Positions 34,948-45,410 of a stretch of 64,000 bases of DNA are shown piece after piece; the first letter of the stretch is position 1; each line of letters opens with the position of its first letter. The notes under the pieces were generated by a model, which saw nothing but the letters and a program-made list of their open reading frames with translations, had not been told where the DNA came from and ran no database searches. The translations under genes were made by a program, and so were the position numbers. Source of the stretch: Auanema rhodensis (Eukaryota; Nematoda; Chromadorea; Rhabditida; Rhabditidae); assembly GCA_964057225.1 (NCBI GenBank), contig OZ059894.1, positions 7,264,131 to 7,328,130 on the forward strand, given 5' to 3'.

Positions 34948-37900
34948 GATTCAAAATTACAAGAAATCAATATTTATAATTAAAAGTGATGAGTATAGAT
35001 GATGACGAATAATACAGTTGGCAGACAAGTTCACGTCAGCAATTGGAAACCAACGACTTCCATGAGCTAGAAGAAATTGCTTTGAAGTCTTTTCCTGTCC
35101 AGCAAACCAAAAATCTATCGCGCTTTTCGTGTTCTGGCGCTGAAAAGAAATGAAAGTAAGAAAGTAGCTCTAATGGATGTTAATCGGGCGGCAGACGTTG
35201 TATTTCCTATTTGAGCCTAGGTGATACACAACACGTAACGAGAGAGAAATAGAACAATGTATATAGTAAAGCTGAATAACTACATAAACCAAATATAATA
35301 ACCCAAATTGCACAAATTAGCGATAAACTGACAAAATTCATACCATTCTGACAATTACGAGAAAAGTATAGAGAGCAGCATGGCTTATATAAGTTTTGTG
35401 AAAAACAAATTTTCTCAAAACAGAAAGTAAACATTCATCTAACAGGTCTAAAATTTCAAGAAAATTGAGGCTTTTCATCGGAACCGGTAACTGATAACTA
35501 TAACAGCAGAAGTAGAGCCTACATATTCTTCAACTTCACTGTCCACACCATAGCAAATAAATATATAAAAAGGATTTACCCTGAATTCTTAATATGAACT
35601 GAATTGTGAACATCCAAACAAATATGAGGTTTTCATGACTTTCTGAATACTTTTCGGTATAAACGATGAAAAAAGAAAGCCTTGTAGCATCATGACATTT
35701 AAGAATATCATAGATAAACTTTTTTTCTTCGAAAAAATACATCCTATATGGACTCTGTGATGAGGACACATAAGAGCATTTGAAAAGGAAGAGCACAAAG
35801 AAAGTATGAATGCATATGTAGATATAAAAGAAATTTAAAATATTACTATTACATGCTCAAACCAGATGATCTTGTCTTAGAATAAAACATCAACTAAACC
35901 TGTCAAATTAATGAAATCTTAAGTGCATCAAAACAAATCATGAGTAATTGATAAGTTTTCTTTTTGTTCAGATCATGAAAAAAACATTAAAAACGAACAA
36001 AATTTCAAGAAGATAGTCAGTACTAATCACATTCTACTATCCTTTTAACTTGATGTTCGAAAGTGCGAGTATAAAGAAAGAGATGAGAATTTCGAAAAGG
36101 AGAAGAAAAGAAATCTTGATATATATACCAATCTTCACTATGTTTCTATCACTAAGCCGCACTTTGTTGGTCTTCTCCTTTTCTTCTTTTCTTATAATAT
36201 ATATGTATATATTTATATGTGGTGGCCAAAACCGTTTAATCAAATTTACATATTAGCTGCTAATGAGAGAAGCTTTACTTCCATTCACTTTCGGACTATT
36301 CTTCGTGAAGACACCTGATTTATTAGATTTCTGATGTTTCGATTGAACTTATAGGTTAATCTCCAGAAAACTACAGTGATTGAAATAAAATTAGATAGAG
36401 GGAAGCCCGAGAAACAACTAGAAACAATAGGAGGCGACCTGAAAATTTTGTCAGAAATCACGATATAAACAAGATGTTTAAGAACAACAGGATATACTTC
36501 AAACAATTAAACTGGCAAAAACATTGCATACAAGATTGGAAAAAAGTTCATAAGTCCGCACAGGTTTGCTATACATGTGGTAGAGTTTTGAAAGTTTTTG
36601 GAAGCCGCAAATATTAAAATCTACACAAAGGACACTGGGAGTTGAATGTTAGTTTCAACTGATTGAGCAAACAGTGCGTGACTGCCAATCTCATCAAGAA
36701 AAGTCCTTTAGTACCGGAAGTTGGGAGGCGAAAAGCGATCATTTTCGGAAGATTGTTAGAGGGTCTGAGGTGAGTACGGAAATATGTTAGAAATAAGAAT
36801 AGACATCAGACCAGACACGTACAGCGATGCCAAAGTTTGTCTGTTATATCGTAGAGAACAGAAATAGGAAATGGCTCGCTACACAGGAAATCGTTCTATT
36901 CGTGCTTCACTGGTCTCTACATTGCGATGGAATAGCACAACGAGACAAGCTTAAAATACTGGAAAGACGAACTTGGCATATGAAACTTATTGAAAATTAG
37001 CTCTATCTTCATTAATCCATGCATATCAAAGCGATGCATTAGAAAAGGATTTTCTGAATTATCAAAGATTAACAACAATAGTTATCATTATCAATGAATA
37101 TGCTGTTGTAATCTTTGTAGTTTGTTCATGAGAATAAGTTCATAACTATCAATATCATAGCAGTTCCGCTTGAATTTCTCAAAAGTATATTGAAATAGTA
37201 CAAGAAATATCATATTACTCCAAGCGTTAATCAGCCTAAATTTAAATCTGGAACGAATCTACCAACTAGTTGATATACAATACATAAAATATATATATAT
37301 TTCTCTTTTTTTATTTTTCAGATAAATTTGATTATCTGGGTGGGGCTCGCTATAACAAAATGGGAAAAATATTTGATTGCGAACCAATTTGGTTTTAATT
37401 ATTTCTAAAAAGCTAATGAAAATCTATGCGGGATTTAGAGTGTCTCGGGAGTTGGATCATCATAAAGATACAAACTGAATTACTCTGTCTAAGGCTTAAA
37501 AATCAAGAGACTCGAACTATCAGAGTACTTCGAAGAAGTTTGTCTGAACTATAAATTTTTTCGGAAAATGTGTTAAAAACAAAATCAGTGAATGTTCTTC
37601 CTTTCCTACAAAGCTTTGATGTAGCTCATCTCACTTGCATATAAGATCTTGCGTACATACATGGATCTGGAGTAGCTGCAACCACGACAAGTGGACATAT
37701 CGAATTCTACAATTGCTCATGAAAATACATCAAATCGGCAAGATTTGTTGGTCAAGGAAACGCAATGATGATGATGCATCCACATGATCATCATGAATTG
37801 TACATGAGTAGGCGACGAATGATTCTCATATACGGATAACAGCACTTTTAATGAAGAATAAGACAAAGCAAAAGAGCTAAAGAAGGCTATGCATTTGATA

Positions 37901-38484
37901 CTTTTCAGAGAAAAAGGGCGACGATCTCCCATTATACTAATAAGGCGAGAATTTCAAATATCCTAAAACCCTCTCTTCTCTTCCCTATTAAGATTCCTAA
38001 GTATATCTACCGATCATCATGGGGACCCATTTGCTAGAATAATTCAATGAGCGCTCCAAGACAAAGCTTTTTTCTATTTTCTGATCGTTGAGCAAGTGTA
38101 TACACTACTATATATGAATATGGTTCTGAACTATAATTAAAAGCAGAAAGGGAACACGGGACACAATGACTTATATACTAATATTCTCCTTATACAGAAC
38201 AGACTTTCCAATAAGTAAATTTTAGACGAAAACGCTTTATTTAAAATCAGTTGATAAGAAAGAACATTAATGCATATTGAGAGATAAATTAGGGTACAAA
38301 ATGAAGAGAAAACTTCTCTGATGGTGATGATAATGACAATATATGAGCAATTGCTTAACGCTTCATTGGCTGAAATCTTTAAAAGGCATAGTAGAAGTAG
38401 GATTCTTGTAGTCACGATGTGGGGACGGTGGCCTATATCACAAATAATTGAATCATTGCAAAGGGCAAAAGGCGCAAATCATCC
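34948..38484. other. 3.5-kb region with no assignable gene
   Basis: Upstream of the small membrane gene and downstream of the 167-aa protein gene, both on the minus strand. Two islands are less AT-rich and open in more than one frame: 34985-35160 and 36650-37000 (see findings). The rest is AT-rich with short ORFs that overlap on both strands. TATA-type simple repeats occur at about 36120 and 36200. Confidence 0.45.
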
Positions 38485-39423
38485 TCACTTGAATCCTCTG
38501 AGATGATGTTGCTGCCAATTTGGTTGCTGATTCCAATTTGTCATTGGTGCTACAGGCATAATTTGAGCTGGAGCAATTCCATATAATGACGATGCTGCAA
38601 ATTTGTGAATCGTAAATAAACATAACAATTGAATATTTATTGATTACCTGACCCTACGTGGAAATTTGCAGGATTAACAGCTTGAGGTACGATGAGCCCA
38701 AGATTGGAACCTGGAATAATATTTCTTTACAAAAGCAGAATACAGTTTCGTATTACTTTGAAGATTCTTTAAGTTTGTTATCATTGTTTTAATGAAAGTA
38801 GGATCGTGTTCAGACATTTTCATCAGAGCAGTCACGAAGTCTTTATAAGTTATACCCGATAGCAGTTCTTCTGCAAAATTCTAATAGTATGAATCGTATT
38901 ATTAAAACAAGCAAACCGAGAATGGCATCAACACTTTTAGGTCCTTCTACTCGTGGATTTCTAATTCTATTAATACTGAAATAAACATGAAATTTTGCAA
39001 ATTGTGCATTTGAGCTTACCTTTCTATTACAGTAGCCTCATAAGTGGCAAAATTCCGCATATACTCATCATATTCAACTGTACCTTCTTGTCTACTGTAA
39101 AATGAACTAAAATTAAGAAAAAGAAAAAAACCAGCTAACCTATTTTCGATTTTCCATTTTTCATAAGCTGCTTTGGCTTCTTTATATTCCTTCTCAAGAT
39201 CTTCAACCTTAAAAGGTAATAATAACATTAAAATACTTGAAAATACAAGAACAATAATATAATTATTCTCTCCAATATTATATTCATGAAAAATCAAAAA
39301 AATAATTATGAATAATATTTTAAAAACGGGTGAAAATGAGATGAACTCCGGGCAGGGAAATGTGATGACCAACTGTATTACAACTAACAAACCATTTTTG
39401 AAACTAACCGTCTGAGCACTCAT
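38485..39423 (-). CDS. Unrecognised 167-aa protein with N-terminal helix and Pro/Gln-rich tail
   Basis: Seven phase-consistent exons on the minus strand: 39423-39409, 39207-39140, 39094-39020, 38975-38917, 38870-38757, 38710-38648, 38594-38485. The first about 55 residues are charged and heptad-like (LEKEYKEAKAAYEKWKIEN), suggesting a helical or coiled-coil region. A middle helical segment follows (residues about 75-120, with KDFVTALMKMSEHDPTFIKT). The last 45 residues are rich in Pro, Asn, Gln and Ala (MTNWNQQPNWQQHH), so probably disordered. No signal peptide or membrane segment. Splice sites and codon use make it a real gene, but I do not recognise the family. It follows the two VWA genes on the same strand after a 560-bp gap. 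Confidence 0.75.
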
Positions 39424-39984
39424 AGTGGATGATTTTATGGACGTAACCGATTATGCTATTAATTATTTAATGGCAATTTAAAACTAAGTTCTCAATATTT
39501 TTTGTCCTCTGGAAATAAAATGTCGTACGCAATAAAACGAATGTACCATTTGTACGCACGTCTCCAATACATTTTGAAAGTATTATATCCTCATGGAGAA
39601 AAAGATTACAGTGGACTAGAATAGTTTCATGTAGAAAGCGAATTGCACATATATAGATACATATCATAAGAAGATGCAATCGGACAAATTTTTGGTATCA
39701 ATTATTTATTAAACTTATCTTATGTTTACAAATGATTTAAATCTCGACCAGCATTTTATATTTGTCAAGTACAACCTACAATCGTTCTGGTTTGTTGCTA
39801 ATTGTTAAAATGATGTCAAGAGTATTACATCACACTAGATCCACGTCTATCATACTGTACAATTATATGCTAATTAGATCGTAATAATCAACTGGAATTT
39901 CAGATTTCTTAGTACAAATAATATTTTAAAGGTAGAATTAAAGTTTTTATTTGAAAGACATGAAATAAATTGAAAGACAACTTT
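39424..39984. other. 561-bp gap between minus-strand genes
   Basis: 3' flank of the VWA-TM gene and promoter side of the 167-aa gene. AT-rich, no coding pattern. Wide enough for a separate promoter, though an operon-type spacing cannot be excluded. Confidence 0.5.
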
Positions 39985-42203
39985 TCATGATTTTTTGAAA
40001 TTTTGTTTTATAGATAATGATAGAGACTTGTCCTGTTCTAAGAATGTGCTGTAGTTTTCTCCCCATATTTTCTAAAATGGTTGAAATTAATTGTATTTAT
40101 ACAAAGTTCAATCTGACCTGTTGTCTCCAAAGCCAAATGCTTATACTTTCTGTTTGAGTCATAACAAACGTCGATCCCTCGAATTTTGTAATTGGTAAGA
40201 GCTTATCTTTGTTAAAACTTTTTGAAACAATGCCTAGTACCTAAAGAATAAATTGGTGGTTCACTTTCTATAAATTAAAGAATACTTTAGCTTGAAGTTT
40301 TTCATGTATATATGTTGTAGCTTTATGAATACTGTCATCAGATGCACCATCACTAACTAAACATAAAATCTGAATAATCAAATTACAACAAAAATTGTTC
40401 ATTGACGTTATTTTTTTACTTGTAATCTGTCATGCCTAGGAGTAGGCATCAGTTTGTGTTTCCGTCGAGATTCCTTCAAATTTTGTTCTTTGTATAATAC
40501 ACCAGCAGCAAAAGACAAAGCTTTCGCAAGCATTGTTGCCCCTCCAGTATATGACATACGATTTATGCCTTCTGAAACAAGACATTTCAATTATAACTTC
40601 AAATAGTTTTAGTTAACTTTTTATATTTTCGATAGAATAATATTTTTCAAAGCCGAATACAACGCTTGGTTCTTGAGAATATTGAATTAGAGCTACTCGA
40701 GATCTACCAGGCTGTATATCAACATCTTCCAGTACTTTAGTTATATTCGATTTCATCTGAAAAAGATTAACTAAGAAAGAATAGTAAAATATGTATATAC
40801 AGCGTCAAAATTTGTTATACCAATACTGCTCGAACTATCCACTAGAAATAAAATATCAATAGGAGGTAAAGTTCTAGCAGGGTGTTCAGCTGGAAGGTGA
40901 CCCCTTGGTGGAACTTCATCCAAAATCGAATCTTCAGTTTCTGAGCTAATGAAGTTTGGATCTTCCTTCCAATCTGAATACAGTCAATATAAAATATATT
41001 TCAACCTCTCTTCTTCACATCTACTAGCTAAAGATTCTCCCAATTCTAGGCGAGATATTGGTCTTCGATTAGTCAATCCGCCGTAGTTGCGAGAACTTTT
41101 ACTACCAGCATAAGGATCATCATGATCAATTCTTATTTTTTCTTTGTTGAGTTCTTCTTGGAGACTTCCTTCAAAATATCTAACCTTAACAAACTAATTT
41201 TATCAGCTGAACCTTGAGGTTTCTTTGTTGACAACTGAAGTGTAACAGAACTTGGGTCATGTTTTTCATCATTTAATAAGCGTGTAGATATATGGCCATT
41301 CGATACCTCTAGCTAAACTTATATTTTTACTGATAGAGGCACTAAAACATTATTATTATCTCTACCTGATTTCCTTCAAATCGAAGCTGAAGATTGTTAT
41401 CGTCTTTATCAATATCTATAGTCCTTTGTCTGAGAGACTGTTTCATAGTACCTTAAAGTTAAAAATCTTAATTAAAAAAAAAAACAAAGTTGAACTTTGA
41501 TTATTATTTCGATCGTCGCTTTTTCCATCTTCTAACCGTTCTTTGTCTTTTCCCGGAGGATAAAAAGGAATAATTATAGGTTGAGGCGCTGAGTTGTTCA
41601 CATTAAGTGGTTGTTCTTTCAAATGTTGTTTTAATTCATCATGAGCATCCTAATTAAAGAGTAAAATGATAACAATATTATTATATACAAGCCTTAAGTA
41701 GTTGTTGCTGCTGACGAATTTCCTCCGAGTGTTTCTGTCCTGTTTTTATGTGATCTTCCATTTGAGCATGTAGCTTTGCCGTAAAGAATTCATTTTGAGA
41801 CCGTATAGATTTTTCATAATCATATAACAAATGTTTCAACTTTGAATCTAAAAAGCAGAACAAATATAATATTTTTTTAGGCTTAACTTACTCTGCTCTT
41901 TATATGTATATATAATATAACAAGCAATAAGAAAAATCAACAGTAGCCCCCCTGCTAAAGCTGCTGTAACAGTCCAACATAGGGGACCAAACTTTGAGGA
42001 ATTTTTTTGGCCTGAAACATATGTATATATTGCTGTATCAAGTTTTAGTTTGAAGAATTAAAACATATTGTTTGTCACTGAATTGATCTCGAAAACATAC
42101 AGGAAGTTGTCCACCAAACAGTTTTTTCAGCGTTTTGCTGAACACATTTGGTAATATTCCAATTCAAATATTTCCACCAAGACAGATCAGCAACAGAACC
42201 CAT
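39985..42203 (-). CDS. Membrane-anchored VWA-domain protein with coiled coil
   Basis: Minus strand, about 550 aa. First exon 42203-42101 encodes a Trp-rich N-terminus (MGSVADLSWWKYLNWNITKC). Exon 42011-41892 gives one transmembrane helix (AALAGGLLLIFLIACYI). Exon 41847-41693 encodes a coiled coil (FFTAKLHAQMEDHIKT, then EEIRQQQQLLK). A Pro-containing, charged linker follows, and then a complete VWA domain: DILFLVDSSSSIG (DxSxS), YTGGAT, CLVSDGAS, so all metal-site (MIDAS) elements are present. The last exon ends at 39985. VWA domains mediate protein-protein adhesion, often with a divalent metal. There is no N-terminal signal peptide, so the helix acts as a signal anchor and the side on which the VWA sits is undecided. 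One intron appears to be GC-AG. The family is otherwise unrecognised. Confidence 0.8.
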
Positions 42204-42525
42204 TTTGTAGATAAAAGTGAAGAAAACGCGTAGCAGAATATTGCGAGTAAGATTTTATGATAGAATTTGTTCAGTATGCTATAGTAGTTTACGAAACTTA
42301 AGGTCGATCTAGCATTAAGAAGCTGCCTAGCGACCGTTCAGAAATTATTCAATGGAGAAAATGCTTTAAAAATAGAAGAAACCTCAAAAGTAAAAAACGT
42401 TCAGCAACTTTTTTTTTGCTTGTGAAATGTTGGCGACCTACGGAGTGTAAGCTTAAAGTTTTTTTGCCAAAACGAGAATAATTCAATGTAGTACGGAAGA
42501 AGAAGAAAAAGTGCATAAGTCTAGG

Positions 42526-43463
42526 TTACGTACCAACAAAAGTATTAACACTTTCGCAGAGAGGCACAACCAGCTGGTCAAGAGCATTGAAGTCTACAGC
42601 GTTTACTTGTATACTTGTAGCTGATGCTTGAAAGAATTCTGCCTAAAAGTTGTAACGCCAATTCATGATCTCATCAGATAGAGATTTTCATACTTTTTGA
42701 TCATTTGAGTTAATATTTACGTGAAACAGATGAATGGGAGATATAGGCGACATCAAGACTTCCTTTTCACCCTAAACAAAAGTTTTAATGATAATTTATG
42801 GTAGAAATTCTCACGATTTCTGGCAATTTGTACCGACTATTCGATATTGACACTATAATATCAGGCAACCATTTCCTATTACCATTTTCTAGACCGTATC
42901 TAGCGAGAGAATTTAAACTGGCAATTGGTGAACAGTTTTGTTTCTTATCGAAAGTATCACACGGGGCGTAAAATATTTGCTTAAAAAATAAATTGTAATA
43001 AAAGTTGTGTAATGGCAATAATTTAAAAACCTGTAATCTGTAATCAATTTCTTCATTATCACTTGCATCAGCTAATCCCCATTCGTACCTGGCTTTTGGT
43101 GTGAATTGAGCAAGAGATATTCTTGACTCAGCTTCTGATACCCGTATATTTTCTAAACACTGAAAGAAAAAATAAATCGTATCACTAATTTAGCTAAGGC
43201 TTATAGATCTTTAATTGTTCATCTGTTTAACAAAAAAACAACTGACTTTTCGGATGAACGATATCTCTTGTTCATGCTCATATTGATTCACACTGTATGA
43301 ACCATCTAAAATAAACAAAATATCTGACTTTGGCCATTTACACATCTTGATATACGGGCATCCTGCCAGCAATAGAAGCACCACAATCTGGTAATCACTT
43401 GGTTAAATATTATAAAATGCTTACTGAGACATATATACACTGTATAATAAAATAACCTACCAT
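42526..43463 (-). CDS. Secreted VWA-domain protein
   Basis: Minus strand exons: 43463-43461 (ATG only), 43387-43247, 43159-43031, 42979-42815, 42771-42694 and 42642-42526, giving 210 aa if it stops at TAA 42528-42526. It starts with a short hydrophobic signal peptide (MIVVLLLLAGCPYI) and then a single VWA domain beginning DILFILDGSYSVNQYE. The DGSYS motif keeps D-x-S-x-S, but the later Asp-Gly of the metal site is replaced (VSISN), so metal binding may be lost. The stop lies in the intron that would otherwise splice (donor GTACGT at 42533) to the TM exon of the next gene in the same phase. So this is either an independent secreted protein or the N-terminal half of a VWA-TM-VWA protein. Confidence 0.75.
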
Positions 43464-45197
43464 TTTTAAATAGCATTAGCAATGTTGATTAGAGTAGTTA
43501 TACTTCTCAGTTTTTCACGTGCTCGTCCAGCTCATCTAAGCGCTACTCCTTGTTTCTATGGGCCACCAGTGTCCGGTTGCCAACCTGTCTGCGAATAGCC
43601 TATGGCTCTCAGTTATGAAGCCAAGCATCACTAGAAAAACAACAATGCTATACACATGAGAATATGAGAAAAAGAATAAAGCAAAAATAAAAGGTTGAGG
43701 GGATTCGAAGCTTCATGTACATATATATATATATATATATATATAGTATTTGAACTCATGTTTTAGATGCTATTAATTCACTACGTGAGAATATAAAATA
43801 TATGATTTATATTTACTTCAATGTAATTACGAAGTTTATTCAACGACCCGTGCTCTAACATGACTTTCACATTTGCCTATCATTCTGCTACAAATTAGTT
43901 CCTATATTTCCATTTGCTCCGTTGATACTTATTTTTATTCAGCGAAGCGAGTTTAATATGAAACGTTTCTCTTCTGTGACGAGGGTAAAAAACAAATCTA
44001 TACATGGACGTCGATAAAATATTTAATCCGTGTCCGTTAGTTGGCTCACCGGAGAGTTTATTTCTGCGTTTTCGCTATTTGTTCAATATTCTCTTGATCA
44101 AATCATGTTCATGCAGGGAGCACGTCAGGGTGCCCAAAAATCTTCACAAATAGGTAATATTCAATTTATTAAAAATTGATAAATCTATTGAATGATTTTA
44201 TTTTGTTTATGTTCTCAATGTCGTGAGCAAACCTATCTATATTAGTTGTTTTGCTATTTTATTGATTACTAATCAGAATGCAGGTTGTGAACAGGAAAAA
44301 AAATTATCAAAATAGACAGTTCGACATAATTTGAAAAGTTATTTTTATTAATTGATCGATGTTTTCTTTCAATTACTTATATACATATTTTTTATGGACT
44401 TTTCTAAAAAAAATATATATATATATATACTAAGGTTGAATCATATTAATAAATTTATTTTCATTTATGCATGATGTATACTTAAATCAATTTATGTCCC
44501 ATTTCTATATATCAGAATGCAATAAGCGCTGTTATTGATTTTTTGATAACTTAATTAACATATTTATGCGTATACAAATTTCACGTGATTTAACGTGACC
44601 ATGATTCCGTTAGCGTTTTCTCATTTTTCTCCATTCGTCGTCATAGCATGGTCGGTATGTTAACTTTTATTTCAATTGTATTACTTTTCTTTTCGAAGAA
44701 TTGTATATGTCATTTTTCGCTATATCATTGGTAATGTTTTGTTTGACTTTTTTCCCGTGCTCCATTTTTGATAACATTTTAAAGCTGGCATGATTTTTTT
44801 GTGATCTCGAATCAATAACTTATCCAGCAAACTGGTAATTACACTATCTTCTCTTGGACTTTATCTTTTTTTCGATCGTTCTGTATTCTGGTGAGCATAG
44901 TATAGATTGTTAATTTTGGTAGTTACCTGCATATGTTTTATATTTTAGCGATTTTCATTACATAACCCCTCTTATTATTATTCGGCTCAGATATTTTTTG
45001 TGCTGAATATACTTTTTTTTATATCATTTATGGTTCTTATCTCACAAACATGGAGAAAACATAATTGCTTCTTTCTTTTTTTCTCTCATTCTCTATTCTT
45101 TCATTCTAACTCTTTTTCTTTCACACCCTTCCTCTCTTTTAATCCTTATAATAATTGTAATATTTCTTTACACCGTAAATTTCTAAATCATTCTTAG
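43464..45197. promoter_or_regulatory. Divergent intergenic region, VWA gene and rme-1
   Basis: 1.7 kb between the VWA gene (minus) and the first rme-1 exon (plus). Contains an (AT)12 run at 43721-43745 and AT-rich stretches. 45060-45140 is a pyrimidine-rich CTTTCTT tract leading to the acceptor TTCTTAG at 45191-45197, which may serve as an SL trans-splice site. No other gene seen. Confidence 0.5.
43721..43745. repeat. (AT)12 microsatellite
   Basis: Uninterrupted AT dinucleotides. Confidence 0.9.
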
Positions 45198-45410
45198 TGG
45201 TCTGTGTTGACATTATCAATCTTATGGGTTGTGGTCCTAGTGCAGAGGAACAAGTGGATAATGGGAGAAATCAGAGGAACTTGGCAATTGCAGAAGCTTT
45301 AAAGGAATGCCGGAGTTCCATTAGAAGTAAAAAGTATATTGTGAACACAGAATCTAGTTATCGTCAAAATCCATACGAGGATCTCTACAGTCAAAGATTG
45401 AATCCATTTG
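45198..45410 (+). other. rme-1: rme-1 alternative first exon with myristoylation motif
   Basis: Begins after an acceptor (45191-45197). ATG 45224 opens [10 protein letters not shown], then a charged and polar stretch, and ends in phase 1 at a GTGCGT donor (45411). Gly2 and Ser6 fit the N-myristoylation rule and Cys3 is a palmitoylation candidate. If unspliced it stops after one more codon, so it makes sense only as a spliced exon. It could instead be the start of another gene. Confidence 0.55.

Noticed and set aside
45000-45197. 65-codon ORF just before the MGCGPS exon
   Set aside because: It is the pyrimidine-rich tract leading to the 45197 acceptor and translates as Phe/Ser-rich noise.
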